From Ascidia mentula (Eukaryota; Chordata; Ascidiacea; Phlebobranchia; Ascidiidae), in the NCBI GenBank assembly GCA_947561715.1, contig OX387199.1, forward strand, positions 8,189,001 to 8,253,000: DNA of 64,000 nucleotides, written 5' to 3'. The stretch's first letter is position 1; every line of letters starts with the position of its first letter. Positions 38,488 through 64,000 of the stretch are shown here, one piece after another. Both the position numbers and the translations under genes were made by a program. A model generated the notes under the pieces. That model did not search any database and was not told the origin of the DNA. It saw nothing but the letters and a program-made list of their open reading frames with translations.

Positions 38488-41332
38488 TTAGGAAATTTTG
38501 TATTTACTGTTTTTATAATCTTAATCAAATCAGATTTCTTCTGAGAAATTTGAACTACCAAAGGTCATGCAAATTGTGATCCCGCTAAAATTATTTAAAA
38601 AACTGCTAAAATTGTTTTGTGTCTTTTTTCAAAAAAGTACAATGGGCAGTGAAGGTCTGGTAGCGTTTATTTTTCTGTATCTATCTTCATAAATTGCCAT
38701 TGTTAGGCCATATTGCTCTCTAAATAATGATTTGTATATTTTGCACAAACTACAACGCGATGAACAATCGGGCACATGAAATAAAATGGCTTGGGCACCA
38801 CACTACAAAACACATTACAACGGAGTAATTCAATTATGCTGCTTACCACAACTAACTAACAATAAAATAATCCAGAGAAGCTTAAGTGGGTACCCATGAA
38901 ACATTTTGAACATGTTATCATCGTTACAAAAAGGTCGCTGATTTACCCTAGCATTGTAATGTTAAAAGCGTGTAGTCTTTACGTAAATAACAAGACGGAC
39001 AGGCTTTGTTTATTTTTTAAATTGACTGCAGACATAAAGGCGGAGAAGATTGGTTCGTTAAGGTGATATACCTGTAGCTAATCCAAAGGTTACAGTTTTT
39101 TTGTTAACTAACATCCCTCTTATGCATCGTTTGAGTTTCGGAGGCGTCTCGTAACAATTTAAAAAAATGGGTTTGTGTTTGGAAAAAATGGAGGCAAGTA
39201 ACAAGTTAAGTGAGTCTTCCGATACTGATAATTGTAAACAAATATGTGAATGAATCGTGCTGATAGATTTGCAATTGGTGCGTCGCCACAGCGCCGTATC
39301 TTTACGTGCCTATAATTCTGATGAAAAGCTTCAAAACTTAATTATCCCCAACTGCATATTTTTAAACTTGTTTGACTGTGTACACAAACCAATGTATGAC
39401 AATACTTTCCCTCCGAGAAAATTGAAACGGAAATTTGTCCTTCATAGGGATCGATGAAAAGTAGGCATTGTTCATACTTTCGTGTCCGCACCCTGTATAG
39501 CACATTCACAGACTCCAGGTAAAAAACCCTTACGTGAACAATATGATATAGATATACTCGATGATGATGTCGAGGTTCCTATTAGCGGCAAAACTGCCCA
39601 ATATGCCTTTACTATAGGCTACGTGAATTATGTATAGCCATCATAAACTGTACTGATCTTAACATAATACCGAAAAATCCCCAGCATTCAAGCACTTTTT
39701 TTTTCCACTTCTCCCTGACGCAAATTTGAACACCAACATCCCGCGGACATGTCAGGGGATATATGCTCTGGCGTATGGCAACCCAATAAGTTATAATATG
39801 AAAAGTAGTCTAAGGAATTTGGCTTGTCGTAAGTTAAATTCTTTTAGCATTATATCTCGGTCTTTCAAAATCGCTTTGTACTTTTTTACATTTACATCCC
39901 GACTTTCTCAAACCTTCGCTGATTATCCGCTAGTTCTTCTTACAGTCTTATTTGTCACGAAATCGCAGCATTGTTTGTTAGTCTGTCTCGTCTTTAAAGA
40001 ACAAATGATTATAGTGTTTTGGTCTCAGTCTCAGACTTTTTGACTCAAAACACAGGCCGGCCGTAAACGATATGTGGACTATACCGAAGAACACAGATAT
40101 ATACCAGTTACAACCCAAGATCAAACTCCGGGTCCAAAGGGTCTCTAAGAACACAGGAATGAACCGTTTCTTGATGTGGGGTTCACCTATTCACAGCTAT
40201 GACACATATTTCTAAGGTCATGAAGGCATTTGACAATCAAAGGAGGTCGCATATTCACGAGCATGATTGGGTGGTTGGGATTTAAGTTTGCGTGGTTTTC
40301 TTATTCGCACATGTCTGCAAAAATATTACTTTTTGTGACTCGTACAAAAAAGCAAAGAATTGCACCATTCACCTGTGACGTGAATTTGGTTTTGACATAA
40401 AATTAATTTGGCGCTCTCTGTTCAAGTTGTTATTTTGTTCATTTTAATTTTTACGTATAATTTCACATTAAAAACGTGCCACAACAAATACAAATTGATA
40501 CCACTAGATAACATCCACCCTTATTGGATAAATATTTTAAACTATTATATGGTAAATGCGCAGTTTGCCACAATTTATACTTGAATATGAATCCTTGCGT
40601 CTTTTTGCTTTGCAATAACTGTTTGAAAGTTACGGGGCTGTCATGGTTCAATGCACTCCATTTTATATCTTTCGCCTGCGGATCCAATCGAAGCGGCAGA
40701 ATGAAACGAAAGTGCGAGTATGTGGGTAGCTTAGTTCTTTAAAATGTGATTTTGCACAAAATAAGTCTATCTCAAAAAGCAACCGAAATGTCAGTACTGC
40801 TTTTTGGTTACAAGACTGAGTACTGTTCTTTGGGCAGTACATTTTTTGGTGTTTGTTACAGACATATAATAATTTCCATAATCTAACGCAGCTCTAGCTC
40901 TGTAGCTTAAACACCAATCGTTGTTTGAGGTCCTTGATCTTGTAATGTACACTAAGATGTACCATTGAAGAGTGTGTAAAGTACTGACTTGAAAACGTTT
41001 TATCATACTTAATATGTTTATTTAATCATAATTAGGAAATTACACTTTATATGTTCAACTCTATTATAGCAATAATCACAATTGTAATACTATTTTTCAA
41101 ACCTAAAATTTACATATGTATGCACACTCTTAGATTGGTATCATTGAAACAGTTGGCAGGGTAGCAAACACATTGTTCTGAACTTAGTTTATTGCCAGTA
41201 TGGACACCTAAAAACAAAAAAGCAAAGTTGAACAGACAAACTACTGTTGGAAGATACTTCTGGTGGAATTCAAACAGATTTTGTACATTAAAAAGACTTT
41301 TTTTGAAAATCAACAACCTTGTACCTTCTAAG
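38488..41332. other. Intergenic region before calcineurin
   Basis: No convincing gene. Short open frames around 39250-40050 have no splice context or homology I can name. The right edge should contain the calcineurin promoter. Confidence 0.4.
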
Positions 41333-57493
<16,161 letters not shown>

Positions 57494-59975
57494 TCCACAA
57501 GCTGCCATCTGCAATTTAACTGCCCCTGACGACCGTGTCGTCTGTCTTCTCAAAGCGGCGGCCTTTTCCAATATCATTATTCTGCTTCTTTTCGATTCGA
57601 AGTGGCACAATGGACATATTTGTGCATGTATGATCCGTTCTGGTGCGGAACGTCTTTTTTTTCAGGCGCCAGGTCGAAACCGTTTTTTTGTGTGCGAGCG
57701 CATATAAGTTTCTATACATGTGTGTATGACCCTTGCTGCTCGGAACCCACTACAATTCACTACTGTAACTAGCTGGATTTGACGCTTGGCGGCAGTCACA
57801 ACCCCCCCTGACCGTTTACGGTATATATGCGTTGTCCGTAAGAATCCACGGACGGTTAGACTAAAGTTGCACATGCCATTCCTCATTGATCGTTTCAACC
57901 GCTTTTGGGAACATTTTCAAAACGTACGTTTCTGTGCATTGGCACAAAACCACGCGGTTTTTGACGAGCTGCGCCCGTGTTTTCTTCTGTGGCAATGTAG
58001 AAAACCGTTTGAATTCAAAAAAACAGTCGTGTAGGTACAGGTGTTCCTCGTGAATGTCGTCACTTGTTTTCTTTTCGGATCGTTTTTTTCCTGCTGCCTA
58101 TATCCTGTGTACGAGGTAAAGGACAGTGGGTGTTTATAGAGAGCAGCCGGAATACTCATCGCCTGATGACGCGCGCCGTGCAAGCACATTACGTCATTTC
58201 CCCCTCACAACTTTGCAGCCAGTGCGTCCTCAAGTGTCGAAAGTTTCTGGCATCAAACCAAGCTTCGCGGAAAAGTTTTTTTCAGGGTTTACGCCGCGTC
58301 ACTGTCGCCGCTTTGAACTCTTCACAAATAAGTCGCACTCTTTTTTTTACATCCACTTATATGCAGTATAGGGAGTGGACAACCCTTGGCGTGCGCACAG
58401 GAACGCCACCATGTACAATTCAGAGTTTTATGATAGGTTTTTGCATGTTGTGTTCCTATAAGCTTTCTACCGACCCGAATACGATATGAGAGTGCTCTTC
58501 ATAAGCTCTTGAGATTGCGACAGCTATTATGGCCGACTTTGCAGATATACACCTGTTCAGTTTAAGTTTATAAAGTTTCTTGTGTATGTTTTTTTTTCCT
58601 TTGCAGTTGTGTTTTGGTGTTCCTTTCCTGTTTGTCCCGTTATTGAGTGACGGCCAGTTTTCAGTAAGTCTCCTCGCATTGCCCCTCATACCGATGTCCT
58701 GAATGGACGCAATGCCCGATGTAACTGGTACTGATTGTTCATTTTTGTAATATCCATAATTACATAGAGAATAATAAACATTTTGCGTTAATTTACATGA
58801 CTGGAAGGTGTGTGTGAAAGTATGAGAACTCGGGGTAAGAAGAAAATTTTGCAAAAAATTATGACTTTATTTGTTTGATCAATTTAGGTAAATTAAATCT
58901 TTTCAAAAAAAATATTAATCTGCAATTATACTGATAAGTTAGGCACTTTTGAACATCTTTCTGTCCTGACGCGTGGTAACCTATATAGTTTAGTTTATAC
59001 ACAAAAATAAAATCAACGTGAGTAGACTACAATTGAGCAAGGGCAGCTGTGAGGAATCCATTACAAAAACCTAATCATCAGATGCCATCAGTTTTTTGAC
59101 GGGAGCATTTTGACAATTCTATGATATGACCTTATGTGTTGACGTTTGCGCTCTCTCAATTGTGTAAATCATCTTTATGTGACTTCCCTGGTTGCAGTCG
59201 TTATGTAATGGTTTGTTTTTGTCCAAACAAAACATCAAATCTTTGTTTTTGAATCCCAATTTAGGAATCTATGATTTACGTAAAAAGCCAATTTATGGTA
59301 AAAATCCCGGATATTGAATCACATTCAAAACATTCTGACGTGGGGTAACCCTATAATTTCCGTTTCGAAAAACATCTTAGAAAACGCATTAGGCCTATAG
59401 CAGTGGTGATTTGCTTTGCAGAAATATGTGGCTTTTGTGTGCCAATCGAAGATATTTAAATGCTTGGTTTCTTGTTTAGCATGCCTGTACACAACATCGT
59501 TCTCTATAGTGGTATGTTACAATAACGTTTAGTAAAGCACATTTTACAAAGGGTCGGAATACAACGCACCAACGTTCAAAACATGACACAATACTCATTT
59601 CGCAAGAAATGTATTGTTGACATTGCAACTACATAACGTCTCATCGCGAACCACTGGTAACAAGTTCGCGCAGTTTTAGTGTTCAAATTCTCATTTATTT
59701 GGGCGGATGAAGCAAACACGTGACAAGAGCAACTGGGCGCGAAACGGCAACGTGGAGGAAATGATTCACAACTTCCACATATTTCAAACTCGAAACCCAT
59801 GTGCCTGCAAATGGTTTTTGTTCTTTAATTGAAGTGGGATTTCATTCAATTACCGACATTATTTACGTCACAAACTGGCACAGCGGTAACAGCTTGACCT
59901 TCCACACAGAACAAAAAACGTGGTTGCCAAGCCGCTTTTTTTCTTTTGTGACTCTGCTTGTATGGCCTGGACTAC
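57494..59975. other. Calcineurin 3' region and intergenic
   Basis: Presumed 3' UTR, then sequence with no recognised gene on either strand. Confidence 0.4.
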
Positions 59976-60033
59976 TGCGCATGCGCGTGATACCACCGCC
60001 CAATAAAAACGAAGAGAAAACGCACGTGACGTC
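59976..60033 (+). promoter_or_regulatory. Likely hnRNP promoter: NRF1-type and E-box/CRE-type sites
   Basis: TGCGCATGCGC at 59976-59986 is a perfect palindromic NRF1-type site. CACGTGACGTC at 60023-60033 overlaps an E-box and a CRE. A CCAAT-like GCCCAAT lies between them. All are within 230 bases of the start codon at 60204, as in housekeeping promoters. Function is inferred. Confidence 0.55.
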
Positions 60034-60203
60034 TCGGCGTGGCTGTCACATGCTTCACGAACCACGGGGCGCCATTCGTTGCGAAGCAAGCTGAAAGAGT
60101 GGTGGTGCTTGCAACGATCGTTAGGTAATTGTTAGCTAATCGGTGTTCGCACAATTCTTAAACTGGGCTACAAAACTTAATCACCCAAACCAATCGTTTT
60201 AAC

Positions 60204-62576
60204 ATGTCGGACAATGAAAACGTCGAAGTTAAGGTGGAGGTGAAACAAGAAGCACAGCAAGAAGAACCTGCTGCACCAGTTGCCCAGGAGGAAGAAGCTG
60301 TCGCCGAACCGGACATTAAAACCGAACCAGAAGTTAAAACCGAACCAGAAGTTAAAACCGAACCAGAAGTTACAACCGAACCGGAAATTAAAACCGAACA
60401 AACTGAAGAAGAAACTCCTGAACAAACCTCCGAGGAAACTCCCCAACTTGCCGATGACAGCGAGGAAACACCGGCAGAAACGAATGGACAAGAAGCTGAA
60501 GCAGTGGCCACAGAAGATGGCCAGGGTGAAGGTGATGTCGACGGAGATTCTGACGAGAAACAAGAGAAGAAATTTGAGGAAGGTGCATTAATAAATGCCA
60601 CAGAGGACAATGATGCGTGAGTAGTAAATATCATATTTTTATTGCGCTTTTGTGCAACATTTTTATACGTAAACGAGTAAGTTTTGAAATGCTATGATGG
60701 TTGTAATTTGCGTCAGAGGTTGTTGTGGTGGCAGTTGCCTGCTGCCATTAGGCCACTTCATCGTCCTGCTGAAATTTTTGTACTGAGCTTTTTTTTAGAA
60801 TATGTATGGTATTTTTGTGTATGGTAGTTGGGTTACTTACAATTTCTTGCTTTTTTTAGAAAAATGTTCATTGGAGGACTTTCATGGGAGACTAGTAGTT
60901 GTAAGTTTATAGCTGAAAATATCTTTTTATTTACATAAGCTATGATTATTCAATTTTTCGTCATCTGAACCATTTCTGTGGAATTCATGTAGCTTCGCAA
61001 TGAGCTTCTTATGTTAATAAAAACATTGTTTGTGTCAATACTTGGCATTTCAAGTTTCTAAACTATTTAGGTGCTCTACGGGAATACTTCGAGAAGTATG
61101 GAAGAATTGTGGATTGCACCATCAAGAAAGACAGCAAAACTGAACGATCAAGGGGTTTTGGCTTTATTTTGTTTGAGAATTCGTCATGTGTTGATGAAGT
61201 AAGTAATACAGCCTCAAGTTACAATACAGTATGATAGAAGTTGTATTCAATGTTGTTCATGCTTTCAGGTTCTTAAATGCAAGGAACACAGGTTGGATGG
61301 ACGAAACATTGACCCGAAGCGTGCAGAGGCGCAAAGAAAAGATGGGAAACTTTTTGTGGGTGGAATTAACTATGACACTGATGACGACAAAATTCGTGAG
61401 CACTTCAGCCAGTTTGGAGAGGTAAATATCTCTAACAACAGCCACTAAATTATTGGTGATTTAATGCCTTTTTATGCAGATTGATGTGCTTGAAAGACCC
61501 ATTGATCGAAGCACTGGGAAAAAGAGAGGTTTCTGCTTCATCACATTTAAAAAAGATGGCATTCTTAAGCTGGCCCATGCTGAAAGGTGTCAAGAGCTTG
61601 ACGGCAAAATGGTATGTTGCTTTCTTGAGTAACTTCCACTGTAATATTGCAGCTAATAGATCATGCATTTTGATGTTTGTTGCAGATTGACGTTAAGGAA
61701 GCACAGCAACTGGATCGCGGCAACAGATTTATGGGACGAGGGGGTGGAATGGGAAGGGGTAAATAATTATATTGTTCTATGTGTGTGTTTTAAATTATCT
61801 GACAATGATTACTACAAGTTATCCCTGTCTGATGAATGTGTGAACGATAACAACCGCATCGCTATGAGCAGATTTCGTAAAATCAGGATGGTTTAGGCTT
61901 AAAAATGTACAGGTTTTAACTTTTCTGTTTGGTTACAGGTGGTTGGGGTGGTCCACCTGGTGCCTATGGGGGCGGTGGTAAGTGTAACATGACATGAACT
62001 ATGTAGGTAATCTGTACAAAAATGGTGTGTAACCAGAATGTTATATTTCAGGCTATGGGTATGGTTCTGGCTACGGAGGTGGCTATGATAGCTACGGTGG
62101 AGGTGGCTATGGCGGTGGGGGCTATGGTGGCCCCGGGGGTTATGGTAATTATGGATTCCAGGGCGGTTATGGTGGTGGAGGTAAGGGATCGAAAGTGAGC
62201 CGCCCCACTTTCTCATTTCTTACTTTACCAAAATTTCTTGCAGGATTTTTATATTGGCTTACTTGGAAGCACAATTTAACAAACTTTCCCTTAAACTGGA
62301 CTCGCATATCTATACAGTAAATGCTTAAAAAAAATTAACAGTGCCACACAAGAACTCTTTTTCCAAGTGTAAGGTAGCAGCAGTGGCGTATTTATTGATT
62401 TATTCTCGTTGGCACATCGTTTGACTTTGTACCTACACACTCTAACCTACTAGATTGAAATGCAATTTATGCCACCCATAGTTGACGCTTGTCTTTTTGT
62501 TACAGCCCAGGGAGGGTATGGGAAGGCGCCGAGGAGGGGGATGGGGGGACACCAGAACTCATTCAAACCATATTAA
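60204..62576 (+). CDS. hnRNP A/B-D type RNA-binding protein
   Basis: Nine coding exons: 60204-60616, 60860-60900, 61071-61198, 61269-61421, 61480-61611, 61686-61758, 61939-61977, 62052-62180, 62506-62576, giving 1179 bases (392 residues). An acidic N-terminal region of about 138 residues carries repeated KTEPE units. RRM1 has RNP2 MFIGGL and RNP1 RGFGFILF. RRM2 has RNP2 LFVGGI and RNP1 RGFCFITF. A Gly/Tyr-rich tail follows, ending GGHQNSFKPY, like the GGHQNSYKPY end of vertebrate HNRNPD, HNRNPAB and HNRNPDL. It is expected in the nucleus, acting in splicing, AU-rich mRNA turnover and transcription. The last coding exon continues to a donor at 62643, so a 3' UTR intron is likely. Which vertebrate paralogue is closest cannot be settled by eye. 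Confidence 0.93.
60310..60405 (+). repeat. 18-base tandem repeat in hnRNP exon 1
   Basis: The unit GTTAAAACCGAACCAGAA is repeated about five times with small changes. It encodes (I/V)KTEPE; one unit has Thr in place of Lys. Confidence 0.9.
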
Positions 62577-64000
62577 CTGGTATGGCCACCGTGGTCAATT
62601 CCACGGTGCCTACCATGGCTATCATGACTACTAGCTCTCCAAGGTATGTAATTTCTGTTTTGCCATATCTTCACTTCTGGGGTTTATTTTCTTGTAATTT
62701 AGATCTATGGTAAAGTATCTTTTTGACCTCCCTTAGCAGATGTCGTGTTTTTTAAAAACAACAAAAGTACAGCGAAAAAAATTAAGATTCTTTCAGCAAC
62801 AATTTAATGCAATGTGAAAAATGCAACTATAAAACAAAAGTTTTAAAATAAGCAACTGAATAAAGATCAGTTGAAATAATGGGCAAGTTAAACAGATAGA
62901 TATTTGTGGGTGGCGATAGTGGTGAATGGTAGATTGTGATTTGCAAATCCAGTGATTGAGACTTTCTTCTTTTGTGTTGCCTGCAGAGCGTCCAAAAGTC
63001 TTTGTGAGAAAGAGTGTGGCCACGGCTCCGGGCCTAATAGTTTTTTATTAACTTTTTATGTTATTTGGGGATATTGTTAACACGATAGACTCAGTAAACC
63101 CTTTTTTCGTAATGTTTCCCCATTTTTAATGTACAGTTGTAATGTTTTGAGTTGTAAAAAGGTGATGATATAGATCTCTTCTATATGATAGCTTTCAGCG
63201 TATATAAAGGGTAGCGCAGCATTTAACGATAGCCTCTGCTAAGCTTCGTAAAAGTACTAAGAAAATTTTGGCCTACCATAAACATGCCCTTGCCCACTGT
63301 TCTTTCCACCCCTCTGCTCACCACTGCAGCACGACAAATGGAAAGAAACGGATTGTCGAGCGGAATCAATTGACGACGACGGGTAAATGGGACATTTAGG
63401 GGCTACATACTGTCATAAATGATTTGCTCATGAACAAGAGAAAAGAAAACAGTAAAATTTCATCCCCACCAGATAATCAATTTGAAGGAAAATGTTTGTG
63501 ATTTTTTCCTATAGAGTTTTCCACAATTCATAAATGTTTTTACAGGTAAATAAGTGGGTATAAAACGACAATAACCCAAACATTGTGCCTGGCCTCTGTG
63601 TTTTTGTTAAGTATTTGGTGCGGTGCAACAATTGCTTTTAATATTAAAGGGAAGTCTGTAAACTCATTTCCTTTGCAGGCACTAAAGTTGAGCAGCTAGT
63701 TTCATATTGTTAGAAAAGTGTATCTCGTGGTTAGAAAGTCCCCGAGCTTAGTGAAAGGAGACAACTCTTAGTATTTAGTAACATCTTGTCCTTATCTGGA
63801 TTCAAAATAATTGTCAAATGAATAGCACCGCACCAAATCAACTAATTGTTACGTTGTGTAAAATATGCAAAAATTCGCCAATATTTTTAAAAACTAGACA
63901 TTTAAAACCACTAAAGTTACATTGTTTTGTTTACAGCACCGCTTGGCGCCGTCGATTGCAACCCATTCCATCAGCTAATCTATCCAGCACTAGCGGTTGC
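62577..64000 (+). other. hnRNP 3' UTR with intron, then intergenic
   Basis: A donor (CCAAG|GTATGT) at 62643/62644 and an acceptor (CCTGCAG) before 62987 suggest a 3' UTR intron. An AATAAA occurs near 62858 inside that intron. No gene was recognised after about 63200. Confidence 0.5.

Noticed and set aside
39257-40043. Scattered short frames before calcineurin that hinted at a decayed element
   Set aside because: The fragments match no family I can name and do not connect; the region is listed as intergenic.
60158-60634. Long Ser-rich minus-strand frame of 158 codons
   Set aside because: It is the complement of the Glu/Thr/Pro-rich hnRNP exon 1. The repeat keeps the other strand open.
62506-62643. 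Use of the frame ending YHGYHDY as the true hnRNP C-terminus
   Set aside because: The frame ending GGHQNSFKPY matches the conserved end of the vertebrate family and agrees with the phase of the previous exon; the other frame would need an unseen acceptor.

Overview
The window is animal nuclear DNA. Its proteins are clearly metazoan, its introns are mostly short (about 50 to 700 bases) with GT/AG ends, the sequence is AT-rich, and it is full of small palindromic and hAT-like transposons. My best guess is an ascidian tunicate (Ciona-like). That is an inference from protein similarity and gene compactness; no marker sequence proves it.

Layout, left to right. Positions 1-8000 hold two plus-strand coenzyme Q genes in a row, PDSS2 (side-chain synthase subunit, 8 exons) and COQ3 (O-methyltransferase, 6 exons). 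At 8135-19945 follows a 32-exon TMEM94-type gene, a large multi-membrane protein related to P-type ATPases; its reconstructed exons sum to a frame-perfect 1333 residues. On the minus strand, tail to tail with it, lie a NIPSNAP3-like gene (20919-22126, N-terminal exon not found) and an intronless GPX4-type selenoprotein gene with an in-frame TGA (22866-23480). Positions 23500-30500 are gene-poor and repeat-rich, with two unidentified spliced exons at 28679-29191. Two near-identical cyclophilin A genes (30567-32816 and 37454-38487) flank a broken Ty3/gypsy-like retroelement. At 41333-57493 is the calcineurin catalytic subunit (PPP3C), with a 5.4 kb third intron, several possible in-frame cassette exons and two alternative exons for the calmodulin-binding helix. 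An hnRNP A/B-D type gene (60204-62576) ends the window.

The signals most worth following are: (1) two alternative calmodulin-binding exons in calcineurin whose phases forbid joint use; (2) hammerhead-ribozyme-like sequences, one with a complete core (minus strand 50797-50840), a decayed relative at 25290-25342, and CTGANGA...GAAA cores inside three separate foldback repeats; (3) PDSS2 and COQ3 as direct neighbours; (4) a run of SUMO-consensus motifs at the N-terminus of the hnRNP; (5) an intronless GPX4; (6) an Asn at the position of the phosphorylated Asp in the TMEM94-like protein.

Exon boundaries were assigned by eye from reading frame, splice consensus and remembered homologue sequences. 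The exon sums of all complete genes are multiples of three, which supports the models, but single boundaries may be wrong.
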